Below are positions 9,901 through 17,507 of a DNA stretch of 64,000 nt, one piece after another (the first letter of the stretch is position 1; the number at the start of each line of letters is the position of its first letter). This DNA comes from Lachnospiraceae bacterium (GTDB lineage: Bacteria; Bacillota; Clostridia; Lachnospirales; Lachnospiraceae). The stretch is taken from contig SVFO01000023.1 of assembly GCA_015056795.1 (NCBI GenBank), positions 1-64,000 on the forward strand, in the 5' to 3' direction. Made by a program: the position numbers and the translations under genes. Under the pieces are notes generated by a model. That model ran no database searches, was not told the origin of the DNA, and saw only the letters and a list, made by a program, of their open reading frames with translations.

Positions 9901-10539
9901 TTATTTCTTAAGTTCCATTTTAAAATCGCAGAGACCATTGCCTGCGCCAATCGTCTTTGTCCTCGAAAACTTTAGCCCAGGCAGGTTACCATAGGTATAT
10001 TCGTCATTCTTACAAAATAAAATATTGATTTCAGGACATCCCATCTCTGTCAGATACTTGTTATAAGGACACGCCGTAATATCCATGCGAAAGCATCCTT
10101 TTTCCTTTGGATAAAACACATTCTGAAATCCGCAGGTATTGCCAAACATCTTGTGGCTCATAGTGTCCCACATGCCTAGGAAGAATTTCCGAAACCACAT
10201 ATGCTTGCACATTTTCGCAAGACTGGCTCCCATCTTTTTCGATTTTTCCGCCATCTTTTTTTCCATCACGTCAAATGCCAAGAATTCATCTTTTTCTTTC
10301 ATGGCGAGATAGATGGCTCCCGCCGGGAAAATAAAGGAATCCGTGTGTGACCTAACGCCTTTGGGCAGATCCGTATGCTCTGCATATGCCTTATAGAGCC
10401 TTTTATGTGCGTCCCGCCAAATCTTTTCCGCTTCGTCCGAAGGCATTCTTTGCCTGAGTTCTTTCAAAAACATCTCCTTACTCTTCATCGTTTTCGAGGT
10501 TTTCTTTTTCAACTTCTCATCTATGTAATCCGTCATCAC
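9901..10539 (-). CDS. L-2-amino-thiazoline-4-carboxylic acid hydrolase-like protein (paralog 3, divergent)
   Basis: MDITACPYNKYLTEMGCPEINILFCKNDEYTYGNLPGLKFSRTKTIGAGNGLCDFKMEL; the C-P-x-x and T-x-G-A-G-x-x-x-CD positions align with the other paralogs. Confidence 0.65.
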   Translation of the reverse strand: MMTDYIDEKLKKKTSKTMKSKEMFLKELRQRMPSDEAEKIWRDAHKRLYKAYAEHTDLPKGVRSHTDSFIFPAGAIYLAMKEKDEFLAFDVMEKKMAEKSKKMGASLAKMCKHMWFRKFFLGMWDTMSHKMFGNTCGFQNVFYPKEKGCFRMDITACPYNKYLTEMGCPEINILFCKNDEYTYGNLPGLKFSRTKTIGAGNGLCDFKMELKK

Positions 10540-10554
10540 ATTATTCCTCCAATA

Positions 10555-10570
10555 GTTAGCTGTTACTAAC
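10555..10570. promoter_or_regulatory. Palindrome GTTAG-ctgtta-CTAAC (shared operator candidate, site A)
   Basis: On the minus strand reads GGTTAGtaacagCTAACt, 7 nt downstream of a -10 element. Confidence 0.7.
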
Positions 10571-10578
10571 CATTTGAT

Positions 10579-10607
10579 ATATTATCACTAATAGAACTAA
10601 AAATCAA
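10579..10607 (-). promoter_or_regulatory. SigA-type promoter TTGATT-N17-TAATAT for the hydrolase operon
   Basis: Minus strand: -35 at 10602-10607, -10 at 10579-10584, 17-nt spacer, directly upstream of site A. Confidence 0.6.
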
Positions 10608-10634
10608 TCCCTATTACAAAGAGCCTGCGAATCA

Positions 10635-11234
10635 CTATTCTTTCAATAAATTCTCCGTAAGCTCAATGGTCTTTTTCCTCATATAATGGAGCTGTGCTTC
10701 ACTCATGGTTTGGTGCATGTAGGAGTGACAATAATTCTCCATGATGCCAATCGCAAGATAAAGGTTTTCCAAGGCATTCGGTTTTTTCTGAATCTCCATA
10801 GGCAGTGCCTGAAAAACCTCGCCAATGGCCCTTTTTGTAAAGATTTCATATAGTCTTCCCACGTCAGGGTCGCTATGGCGAAGGCCTTCTAGCTCTTCAT
10901 GTATATCGCGGTATTCTATATGGATTCTTTCGAAAGCGATGAGCGCTTTTTCCAAGTCCTCGCCGAATATATCCGTAGCTTTTACGCCTGCCATTTCTCC
11001 GATCTTTGAAAAACCAAGTTCCAAAGCCATAAGCAACAGCTCTTTTTTGTTCTGAAAGTATCGATATGCAACGCCGGTAGACACTCCCGCATGTTCTGCG
11101 ATCTCATCAACAGTTGCCTTATGATACCCCTTTTTTGCATAAATTTCTAACGCGGCCTGAAGAATTTTCTCACGCGTTTCAAAAGCTCTCTTTTGAACGA
11201 TCTCCTTGTTTGTTGCTCTCTGCTTCATAGTCAC
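10635..11234 (-). CDS. TetR/AcrR family transcriptional regulator
   Basis: REKILQAALEIYAKKGYHKATVDEIAEHAGVSTGVAYRYFQNKKELL. Confidence 0.9.
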   Translation of the reverse strand: MTMKQRATNKEIVQKRAFETREKILQAALEIYAKKGYHKATVDEIAEHAGVSTGVAYRYFQNKKELLLMALELGFSKIGEMAGVKATDIFGEDLEKALIAFERIHIEYRDIHEELEGLRHSDPDVGRLYEIFTKRAIGEVFQALPMEIQKKPNALENLYLAIGIMENYCHSYMHQTMSEAQLHYMRKKTIELTENLLKE

Positions 11235-11236
11235 CC

Positions 11237-12178
11237 CTATCTTCTTTCTTTGAGAACAAATGGTCTAAACAAATCTGGACCCATGATCTTCACTTTTGCT
11301 TCATCTGCAACCGTTTCCAGTCTCCTGATTTCCTCATCCGTCAGCTTTACTCGCACCGCTTCAGCCAAATCTTTTACCTGCTCAGGTTTTCTGCAACCGC
11401 ACATAGGAATCACCCCTTTTGCAGCACAATATGCCATTGCAATCTGCGGAACCTTTGCGTCTCGCCTCTTCGCCACCTTGATCATGGTCTTATACAATGG
11501 CGTAAGCTTTTTTACTTTTCTGTTGAAAAAGAATTTCATGGGTGATTTTTTTCGAAGCCTTGGATCCGTCAAAAGGCCTTCCTCCAAAACAGCCCACCCC
11601 CAAAACAATATGCCATTTTCCTTACACCAATCTAGCAGTCCATTCTTTTCCCAGTCTCTGCAGATCAGACTATAATGGTTTTGTACGCCATAAAGCGGAA
11701 TCCCGTATTTATCCAAAACGGCCTTGGATCTTTTACATTCCTCCAAGGTAAAATTTGAAACGCCGACATGTTTGATCTTTCCCTCTTGATACAATGACGC
11801 AATTTCTGCCAAATGTGCCTCGATGTCTGTCGGAAGATGCAGCCAGTATACCTCAACATAAGACCTTTTGAAATCTTTTAAATCTTTCTCCAAGGATTTG
11901 CGAACGCACTCCTTTTTGTAATGCGTGAATGGCGTATATTTGGCCGAGAGCAGAATGTCAGCGGTTCCGAACTCTCCAATCATTTTTTGAGCCTTTCCAA
12001 GCCCATAGTCTCTTGCAAGATCATAGAGACAAATATCCTGTCTTTTTGCCTCTTTCATGGCCTCTAAAATGACTTCATCCGTAACATAACTGCCTCTTAA
12101 CGCTTTCCCGTAAAGCTTTCCTCCCCAGGAATTCGTGCCAATTACTGCCGCAGGGTTTAATATATCCATCTTTATCAT
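11237..12178 (-). CDS. Aldo/keto reductase
   Basis: GTNSWGGKLYGK..., YVEVYWLHLPTDIEAHL, IKHVGVSNFTLEEC, QNHYSL: AKR motifs. Confidence 0.9.
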   Translation of the reverse strand: MIKMDILNPAAVIGTNSWGGKLYGKALRGSYVTDEVILEAMKEAKRQDICLYDLARDYGLGKAQKMIGEFGTADILLSAKYTPFTHYKKECVRKSLEKDLKDFKRSYVEVYWLHLPTDIEAHLAEIASLYQEGKIKHVGVSNFTLEECKRSKAVLDKYGIPLYGVQNHYSLICRDWEKNGLLDWCKENGILFWGWAVLEEGLLTDPRLRKKSPMKFFFNRKVKKLTPLYKTMIKVAKRRDAKVPQIAMAYCAAKGVIPMCGCRKPEQVKDLAEAVRVKLTDEEIRRLETVADEAKVKIMGPDLFRPFVLKERR

Positions 12179-12291
12179 CCTTCCATAAAATGAGATATCT
12201 CTCGTTTTTATAAATTTAGCACACGCCGGCCTGCTTTACAACGTCCGTTAATGGTCATTTTTTCTCAGCTAAAGAAATGAATCCGCAAAAA

Positions 12292-12331
12292 AAGGCTATG
12301 AGAACACCTTAGCAAGTGTTCCCATAGCCTT
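12292..12331 (-). terminator. Rho-independent terminator downstream of xylA
   Basis: AAGGCTATGaGAACAC..GTGTTCcCATAGCCTT hairpin; on the minus strand followed by a T-run. Confidence 0.85.
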
Positions 12332-12355
12332 GTGGCTCCTGTTTAATGATAAGTA

Positions 12356-13681
12356 TTATTTTCCAGAAAGCATGATGTTATTTAGTACGCCCTCCAAGTA
12401 TTCTTGCTTTCCAGAGATGGGTGTCTTTACGCTCTTCATCTGCGCGGCTCTGTCCGCCAGCTCTGCCAACGTTGTTTCACCACGGCGAATCTTCTGTCCC
12501 AGCTCCGTTTCAAAGCTTTCATACTTCTTCTTAACAAAGCCTTCCATGCGACCATCTTCGATGATCTCAGCCGCCTTCAAAAGACCAAAGGCAAAGGAAT
12601 CCATTCCAAGGATGAATGCATGGAACATGTCATCATACGTGTTGCTGGGTCTGCGGTTCTTGGAGTCGAAATTGATTCCTACCGGCAGTCCTCCATTCTT
12701 CACGATCTCATACATGGCGAGGGTCGTGTCATAGACATTGCTCGGGAAGCAATCCGTGTCCCATCCAAGCATCACGTCGCCTTGGTTTGCGTCTATTGAG
12801 CCCAGCATGTCATTGATACGGCTGATGCGAAGCTCATGCTGGAAGGTGTGCCCTGCAAGCGTTGCGTGATTCGCTTCAATATTCATCTTGAAATCCTTGT
12901 CAAGTCCATACTGTCTTAAGAATCCGATCGCTGTTGCAGCATCATAATCATACTGATGCTTCATGGGCTCCTTGGGCTTGGGCTCGATCAGGAACGTACC
13001 TTCAAATCCTATGCTGCGTCCATAATCTCTGGCCATCCTCATCAGATTCGCAATGTTCTCCTGTTCCAGCTTTACTTCCGTATTCAGAAGAGTCTCGTAG
13101 CCTTCGCGGCCACCCCAGAATACGTATCCGCGTCCGCCAAGCTTTACCGTCATTTCAATCGCTTTCTTCACCTGCGCCGCTGCAAAGCAATAGACATCAA
13201 CGTCATTTGTACTTCCTGCGCCATTCATGAATCTAGGATTGGAAAACATATTGGCCGTACCCCAAAGGCACTTGATGTTTGTTCCTTTTGTCTTTTCAAG
13301 AATATAGTCAGTGATCTCATCCAGTCTTGCGTTTGTTTCATTAATGTCATCTGCCTCAGGAACGAGATCAACGTCGTGGAAGCAATAATACTCAATGCCC
13401 AGCTTCTGCATAAACTCAATGGCTGCATCAACTTTTGCCTTGGCATGCTCCATGGTTCCTTCCGTTGTGCTCCCAAATCTTTTATCAATGGTACCGCGTC
13501 CAAACATATCAACGCCATTTGCTCCCAGATTGTGCCACCAGGCCATGGCAAAAGGAAGATGTTCTTTCATCTTTTTCCCTAATACCATTTTCTCAGGATC
13601 ATAATACTTAAACGAGAATGGATTCTTGCTTTCCGGTCCCTCATATTTGATCACCGGAATGTTTTCAAAAATTTCGCTCAT
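12356..13681 (-). CDS. xylA: Xylose isomerase
   Basis: [64 protein letters not shown]..., [40 protein letters not shown]. Start 13681 preceded by AAGGAGA. Confidence 0.97.
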   Translation of the reverse strand: MSEIFENIPVIKYEGPESKNPFSFKYYDPEKMVLGKKMKEHLPFAMAWWHNLGANGVDMFGRGTIDKRFGSTTEGTMEHAKAKVDAAIEFMQKLGIEYYCFHDVDLVPEADDINETNARLDEITDYILEKTKGTNIKCLWGTANMFSNPRFMNGAGSTNDVDVYCFAAAQVKKAIEMTVKLGGRGYVFWGGREGYETLLNTEVKLEQENIANLMRMARDYGRSIGFEGTFLIEPKPKEPMKHQYDYDAATAIGFLRQYGLDKDFKMNIEANHATLAGHTFQHELRISRINDMLGSIDANQGDVMLGWDTDCFPSNVYDTTLAMYEIVKNGGLPVGINFDSKNRRPSNTYDDMFHAFILGMDSFAFGLLKAAEIIEDGRMEGFVKKKYESFETELGQKIRRGETTLAELADRAAQMKSVKTPISGKQEYLEGVLNNIMLSGK

Positions 13682-13718
13682 TGTTCTAATGTCTCCTTCC
13701 ATTTTTTACGACCTTCCC

Positions 13719-13745
13719 GATCGGAGGGTACCCCTCCCTCCGATC
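13719..13745. promoter_or_regulatory. 10-bp perfect inverted repeat upstream of xylA (GATCGGAGGG-N7-CCCTCCGATC)
   Basis: Direct reading; lies about 40 nt upstream of the xylA start. Confidence 0.6.
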
Positions 13746-13881
13746 AGTTGGTCAACACAAGAATTGAAGTTAGAATTATCTAATTCTTCTTGAGCATACT
13801 GGAAGGAGGTAAAATTTGCAAGCCTTATACTGCAACAATTTATCAACAACGCTGAAGTGATAAGCTTTCTCATTTTTCGGA

Positions 13882-13910
13882 TTGACCATAGTTTTCCAAT
13901 CCTTTATACT
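13882..13910 (+). promoter_or_regulatory. SigA promoter TTGACC-N17-TATACT for flavodoxin
   Basis: Near-consensus hexamers with exact 17-nt spacer. Confidence 0.75.
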
Positions 13911-13919
13911 TCTCGCTAG

Positions 13920-13935
13920 GTTAGCTACTTTTAAC
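13920..13935. promoter_or_regulatory. Palindrome GTTAG-ctactt-TTAAC (shared operator candidate, site B)
   Basis: GGTTAGctacttTTAACC; one mismatch to the GTTAG-N6-CTAAC motif; starts 9 nt after the -10 box. Confidence 0.65.
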
Positions 13936-13980
13936 CATAATCAAATCATGTCATAAGGCATTCAGAAAGGAGTTATTATT

Positions 13981-14412
13981 ATGGATAGGGTTTATGTTGT
14001 CTATTGGTCACAGTCGGGTAATACGCAGGCTATGGCAGAGGCTGTAGGAAAAGGAGCTTCCGATGCCGGAAAGGAAGCAAATGTCTTATTTGTCAGCGAC
14101 GCTTCCGTAAATGACCTTGCAGGTGTGAAGGGCTTTGCTCTTGGATGTCCCGCAATGGGTGCAGAAGTTTTGGAAGAGGATGAAATGGAACCTTTTGTCA
14201 GTTCAGTAGAGGGCATTGCGAATGGTAAGACCATCGTATTGTTTGGTTCCTATGGATGGGGTGACGGAGAGTGGATGAGAGAATGGGTTGATCGCATAAA
14301 GGTTGCTGGCGCAACCGTTCTTGGTGGTGAAGATGCAATCTGCTCTGGTTTCCCTGGCGATGATTGTCTTGCAACATGCGAATCACTTGGCAAGCAGCTC
14401 GCTGCTCTTTAA
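13981..14412 (+). CDS. Flavodoxin
   Basis: VYVVYWSQSGNTQAMAEAVGKGA (FMN phosphate loop), GSYGWGDGEWMREW. Confidence 0.95.
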   Translation: MDRVYVVYWSQSGNTQAMAEAVGKGASDAGKEANVLFVSDASVNDLAGVKGFALGCPAMGAEVLEEDEMEPFVSSVEGIANGKTIVLFGSYGWGDGEWMREWVDRIKVAGATVLGGEDAICSGFPGDDCLATCESLGKQLAAL

Positions 14413-14428
14413 CTTCAGGTGTTCCGTC

Positions 14429-14980
14429 ATGCTCGAACAGCAGATCATAGAAAACTGTGCCCCAACTCTTGCAGCGCTGAAAACTGGAAATCTTTTTTCC
14501 TGCCCCTGTAGTATCGCGGAAGATTTGGTCCTTGAACTCCAAAAGCTCAATGAAAGCTTAAATCCCAAAGGTGTTTTTCTTGAAATGCTTTCCTGTCGCG
14601 AAGGACGCGCACTAATCTATGCTTATCGTCCAGATCGACTATGGAGAGATTTGTCGACAGAACGCGTGCAAAAGCTTCTATCGGCCTATGGGTATACTTT
14701 TTCATCTGTGGCAACTTGTTTGGGGAGGTTAAAGGCTAGGCTTTATCAGTGTCCTTGTTTTCCACATGAAATCGGCGTTTTCCTTGGGTATCCCATTGAC
14801 GACGTCATCGGCTTCATTCGTCATGGCGGAAGAAATTGTAAGTTCTGCGGTTTGTGGAAAGTCTACTGTAACGAAACACAAGCGCAAAAAACCTTTGCTG
14901 CCTTCAGGAAATGCTCCGCCGTCTATGCTCGAGTTTTCGCTGAAGGAAGAAGCATTATACAAATGACCGTGGCAACCTAA
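14429..14980 (+). CDS. DUF3793 family protein
   Basis: MLEQQIIENCAPTLAALKTGNLFSC..., YRPDRL, CPCFPHEIGVFLGYPIDDVIGFIRHGGRNCKFCGLWKVYCN; in-frame start at 14429, immediately 3' of flavodoxin. Confidence 0.85.
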   Translation: MLEQQIIENCAPTLAALKTGNLFSCPCSIAEDLVLELQKLNESLNPKGVFLEMLSCREGRALIYAYRPDRLWRDLSTERVQKLLSAYGYTFSSVATCLGRLKARLYQCPCFPHEIGVFLGYPIDDVIGFIRHGGRNCKFCGLWKVYCNETQAQKTFAAFRKCSAVYARVFAEGRSIIQMTVAT

Positions 14981-14996
14981 TGGCTGCCACGGTCAT
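14963..14996. terminator. Terminator hairpin between convergent genes
   Basis: ATGACCGTGGCA..TGCCACGGTCAT; overlaps the last codons of the DUF3793 gene. Confidence 0.65.
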
Positions 14997-15022
14997 TTCA
15001 TTGCAAGTATATCGTTTGTTCC

Positions 15023-16294
15023 TTATTTTTTACATTCTGCATACGCCAGCGGAATTGTGGACGGAAGTTGTTTTGCTCCCGTAACCTTAAATCCATTCTC
15101 TTCTAGAAATGCCAAGTACCCATCCATGCTCCATTTTGCCTTGAATTCCACGCCCGCCGCTGAAAGCATTTTGCTAAATACTTCGCTGGCCTTCTTTTGA
15201 TTGTCATGAACAAAGTTCGGCGCGATCAAGATGCCATCTGGTCGAAGGACACGCTGAATCTCCCGTAAAACTCTTTCTGGATTCGGAATCACATGCAATG
15301 CATTGGCGATGATCACCACGTCAAAGCTTTCGTCCGCATACGGCAAGTACTGCGCGTTTGCCCATTCAAACTTCAAATTTTTCGGAACCATCTCTCTTCT
15401 TGCCACGGCAAGCATCTTATCCGAGAAATCTGTTGCGATCATGCTCTTCGCTTCATCAGCCACCTGTTTTGCGATCACGCCTGGACCAGTTGCAATTTCC
15501 AGTACTTCCTTGTCCCTTACAACCTTTCGGATTCGCCGATACATGGCTTCGTATGTTTTCTTATTTCCCGGCGTTCCCGTCACGAAATGACTGTACACAG
15601 GTGCAAAACGATCCCAGATATTCTTGTCTTGTTCTTTGAGAATCCGTGCATCCGCGAGCACTGTTTCACTTTTCCATTCCTTCGGAAGGTTTTCCGGCTC
15701 ATAGATCAAACTATATAGTTCCACGCCATCCGCGAAATGCTGCGTCGTAACACACTTCATTCCAACATGTTCATACTTGTCCTTCTTTAACACGGCATCC
15801 GTATCCAGAACAACCGGAAGCGCATGCTTTCGCCCTTCCTCAAATGCAATCTCTAGGAGCTTGCGCATATACCCTTGGCCCTGATATGCCTTAGTAACAA
15901 CCACCATACCCACATAAATGTGCGGAATCTTCAGCTTCGTCAAAATCGCTCCGTAGCTTTTTCCGGCATGAAAGATTCCTTTAGCCATTTTGCACGCATG
16001 ACCCCAGTTCAAAAAGCCGGGGATAGTGCGGACGATCTCCGCACCTGCGCCCAGATCTGTTTTTTCTCCTGACTTCTTAAACGCGATGAACGCCTCATGT
16101 CTTTCACTTGTGGAGTATAGCATTCGATTCTTGATCGACATGCGTACATACGCGCAGATGTAGTCGCTCACAGCCTGTCGATCCTTTCCCAAATAACTCA
16201 TGCCCCACTCCGCATTTGCATATTCGAAATCAGCAAACGCATCGCCTATGGCCCGTATTTCTTCTTCCTTCAGCGTATTGATCTTGACTGCCAT
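15023..16294 (-). CDS. Fusion of N-terminal GNAT acetyltransferase-like domain and C-terminal SAM-dependent methyltransferase
   Basis: VGMVVVTKAYQGQGYMRKLLEIAFEEG (GNAT acetyl-CoA motif), then VLEIATGPGVIAKQVADEAKSMIATDFSDKMLAVAR...FDVVIIANALHVIPNPERVLREIQRVLRPDGILI (class I methyltransferase). Confidence 0.85.
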   Translation of the reverse strand: MAVKINTLKEEEIRAIGDAFADFEYANAEWGMSYLGKDRQAVSDYICAYVRMSIKNRMLYSTSERHEAFIAFKKSGEKTDLGAGAEIVRTIPGFLNWGHACKMAKGIFHAGKSYGAILTKLKIPHIYVGMVVVTKAYQGQGYMRKLLEIAFEEGRKHALPVVLDTDAVLKKDKYEHVGMKCVTTQHFADGVELYSLIYEPENLPKEWKSETVLADARILKEQDKNIWDRFAPVYSHFVTGTPGNKKTYEAMYRRIRKVVRDKEVLEIATGPGVIAKQVADEAKSMIATDFSDKMLAVARREMVPKNLKFEWANAQYLPYADESFDVVIIANALHVIPNPERVLREIQRVLRPDGILIAPNFVHDNQKKASEVFSKMLSAAGVEFKAKWSMDGYLAFLEENGFKVTGAKQLPSTIPLAYAECKK

Positions 16295-16329
16295 TTGTTA
16301 TCCTCTCCGTTCATCAGAATGGATCTCCG

Positions 16330-17172
16330 TCATTTCACATCCCGAAATTCAATTTTCACAATGCGCATGTTTACCATACTGTCACAGAACTTGATCATGC
16401 ATTTATGCAAAAAACCCACTTTGTCGTAGATATCCCTGTAGCCACGCATATAGCTTTTCGACGAGACTCTGGCGAAGTCTCCGCTCCAGCCCTCAAGCTC
16501 TGATGGGTTCTCCAGCGAAAAGAATGCCGCCACATCCTTAATTCCTGCTTCCTTTAGCCAAGTCTTTGTCATCATCCTGGCACCGCGCTGATTACAGGAA
16601 TCAAATACCAGCGCGGCACCGGGGAAACGCTTTGCCAACTTGCAAAATAGCGTTCTTACGTCTTCAGTTTTAAAGTAATAGAATACGCCTGTAGCATAAA
16701 ATATTGCGCCTGCATTTGCATCAATCTCGTCCATCCAAGTATCATCGTTTAGATTATATCCAAGATTCTTTTCCCGATCGCCTGCCGGCAGCAACTCATT
16801 GCGAACTGCGATCACGTCAGGCATATCAATATTGTAACCCTTGCAGGTCCCATTATCACATTTTTGGAAAGTATCATCCAGCCCGCAGCCAAGGTTCACG
16901 ACGGCAGCATTTGGACATTTCTTTAGATAAGCCTTTACTTCACAGGCAATGTCGTACTGGCGCTGCGCCACCTCGAGCGCACCGAATAAGCCCACGCCCG
17001 ACTCCATGCGTTTGCCTTTTTTCGCGAAATCATAGTCCAGCATGTTACAGATTCGTTCCGCCTCCGGATCCTGAAACAGATCCGGGAAGCGGTCTGAACA
17101 AACCTTTCTGCCGTAGAGTGGAATGATCAGCGTCTCTTGTACCGTATTCTTTTCAATATGATATTTTTTCAT
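16330..17172 (-). CDS. Leucine carboxyl methyltransferase/PPM-like SAM methyltransferase
   Basis: AAVVNLGCGLDDTFQK, YNIDMPDVIAVRNELLP, AIFYATGVFYYF. Start MKKYHIEKN at 17172. Confidence 0.8.
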   Translation of the reverse strand: MKKYHIEKNTVQETLIIPLYGRKVCSDRFPDLFQDPEAERICNMLDYDFAKKGKRMESGVGLFGALEVAQRQYDIACEVKAYLKKCPNAAVVNLGCGLDDTFQKCDNGTCKGYNIDMPDVIAVRNELLPAGDREKNLGYNLNDDTWMDEIDANAGAIFYATGVFYYFKTEDVRTLFCKLAKRFPGAALVFDSCNQRGARMMTKTWLKEAGIKDVAAFFSLENPSELEGWSGDFARVSSKSYMRGYRDIYDKVGFLHKCMIKFCDSMVNMRIVKIEFRDVK

Positions 17173-17220
17173 GTTCAGTCCCTTCTCAGCTTCCAAGCAT
17201 CGCAAGAATCGTTGGATTTT

Positions 17221-17499
17221 TTACCTTTTGACCACTTCCCACATGTCTCCCATATGAAGGAGATCTCCACTCGGCATACACCCCGAGCAGCCACCCTTGC
17301 CATTGCCATGCCCTTCTCCGCCACAGCCGCTACAGCCTTTGCAAGAGCTTGCTGTCATAGAGATGCGCCGGATCACTCCGATCATCTCCAAATACTCCAC
17401 CTTTCTGCGGACATCCTCAGAGGAGGTATTGAGCTCCATCGCAAGCTGCACGATAGTTCTGGCATGTCCGTCTTCCAGTAATTTCAATAATTCATCCAT
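17221..17499 (-). CDS. FeoC-like winged-helix regulator with Cys-rich tail
   Basis: MDELLKLLEDGHARTIVQLAMELNTSSEDVRRKVEYLEMIGVIRRI..SCKGCSGCGGEGHGNGKGGCSGC; directly downstream of feoB. Confidence 0.75.
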   Translation of the reverse strand: MDELLKLLEDGHARTIVQLAMELNTSSEDVRRKVEYLEMIGVIRRISMTASSCKGCSGCGGEGHGNGKGGCSGCMPSGDLLHMGDMWEVVKR

Positions 17500-17507
17500 G
17501 GCCAACC

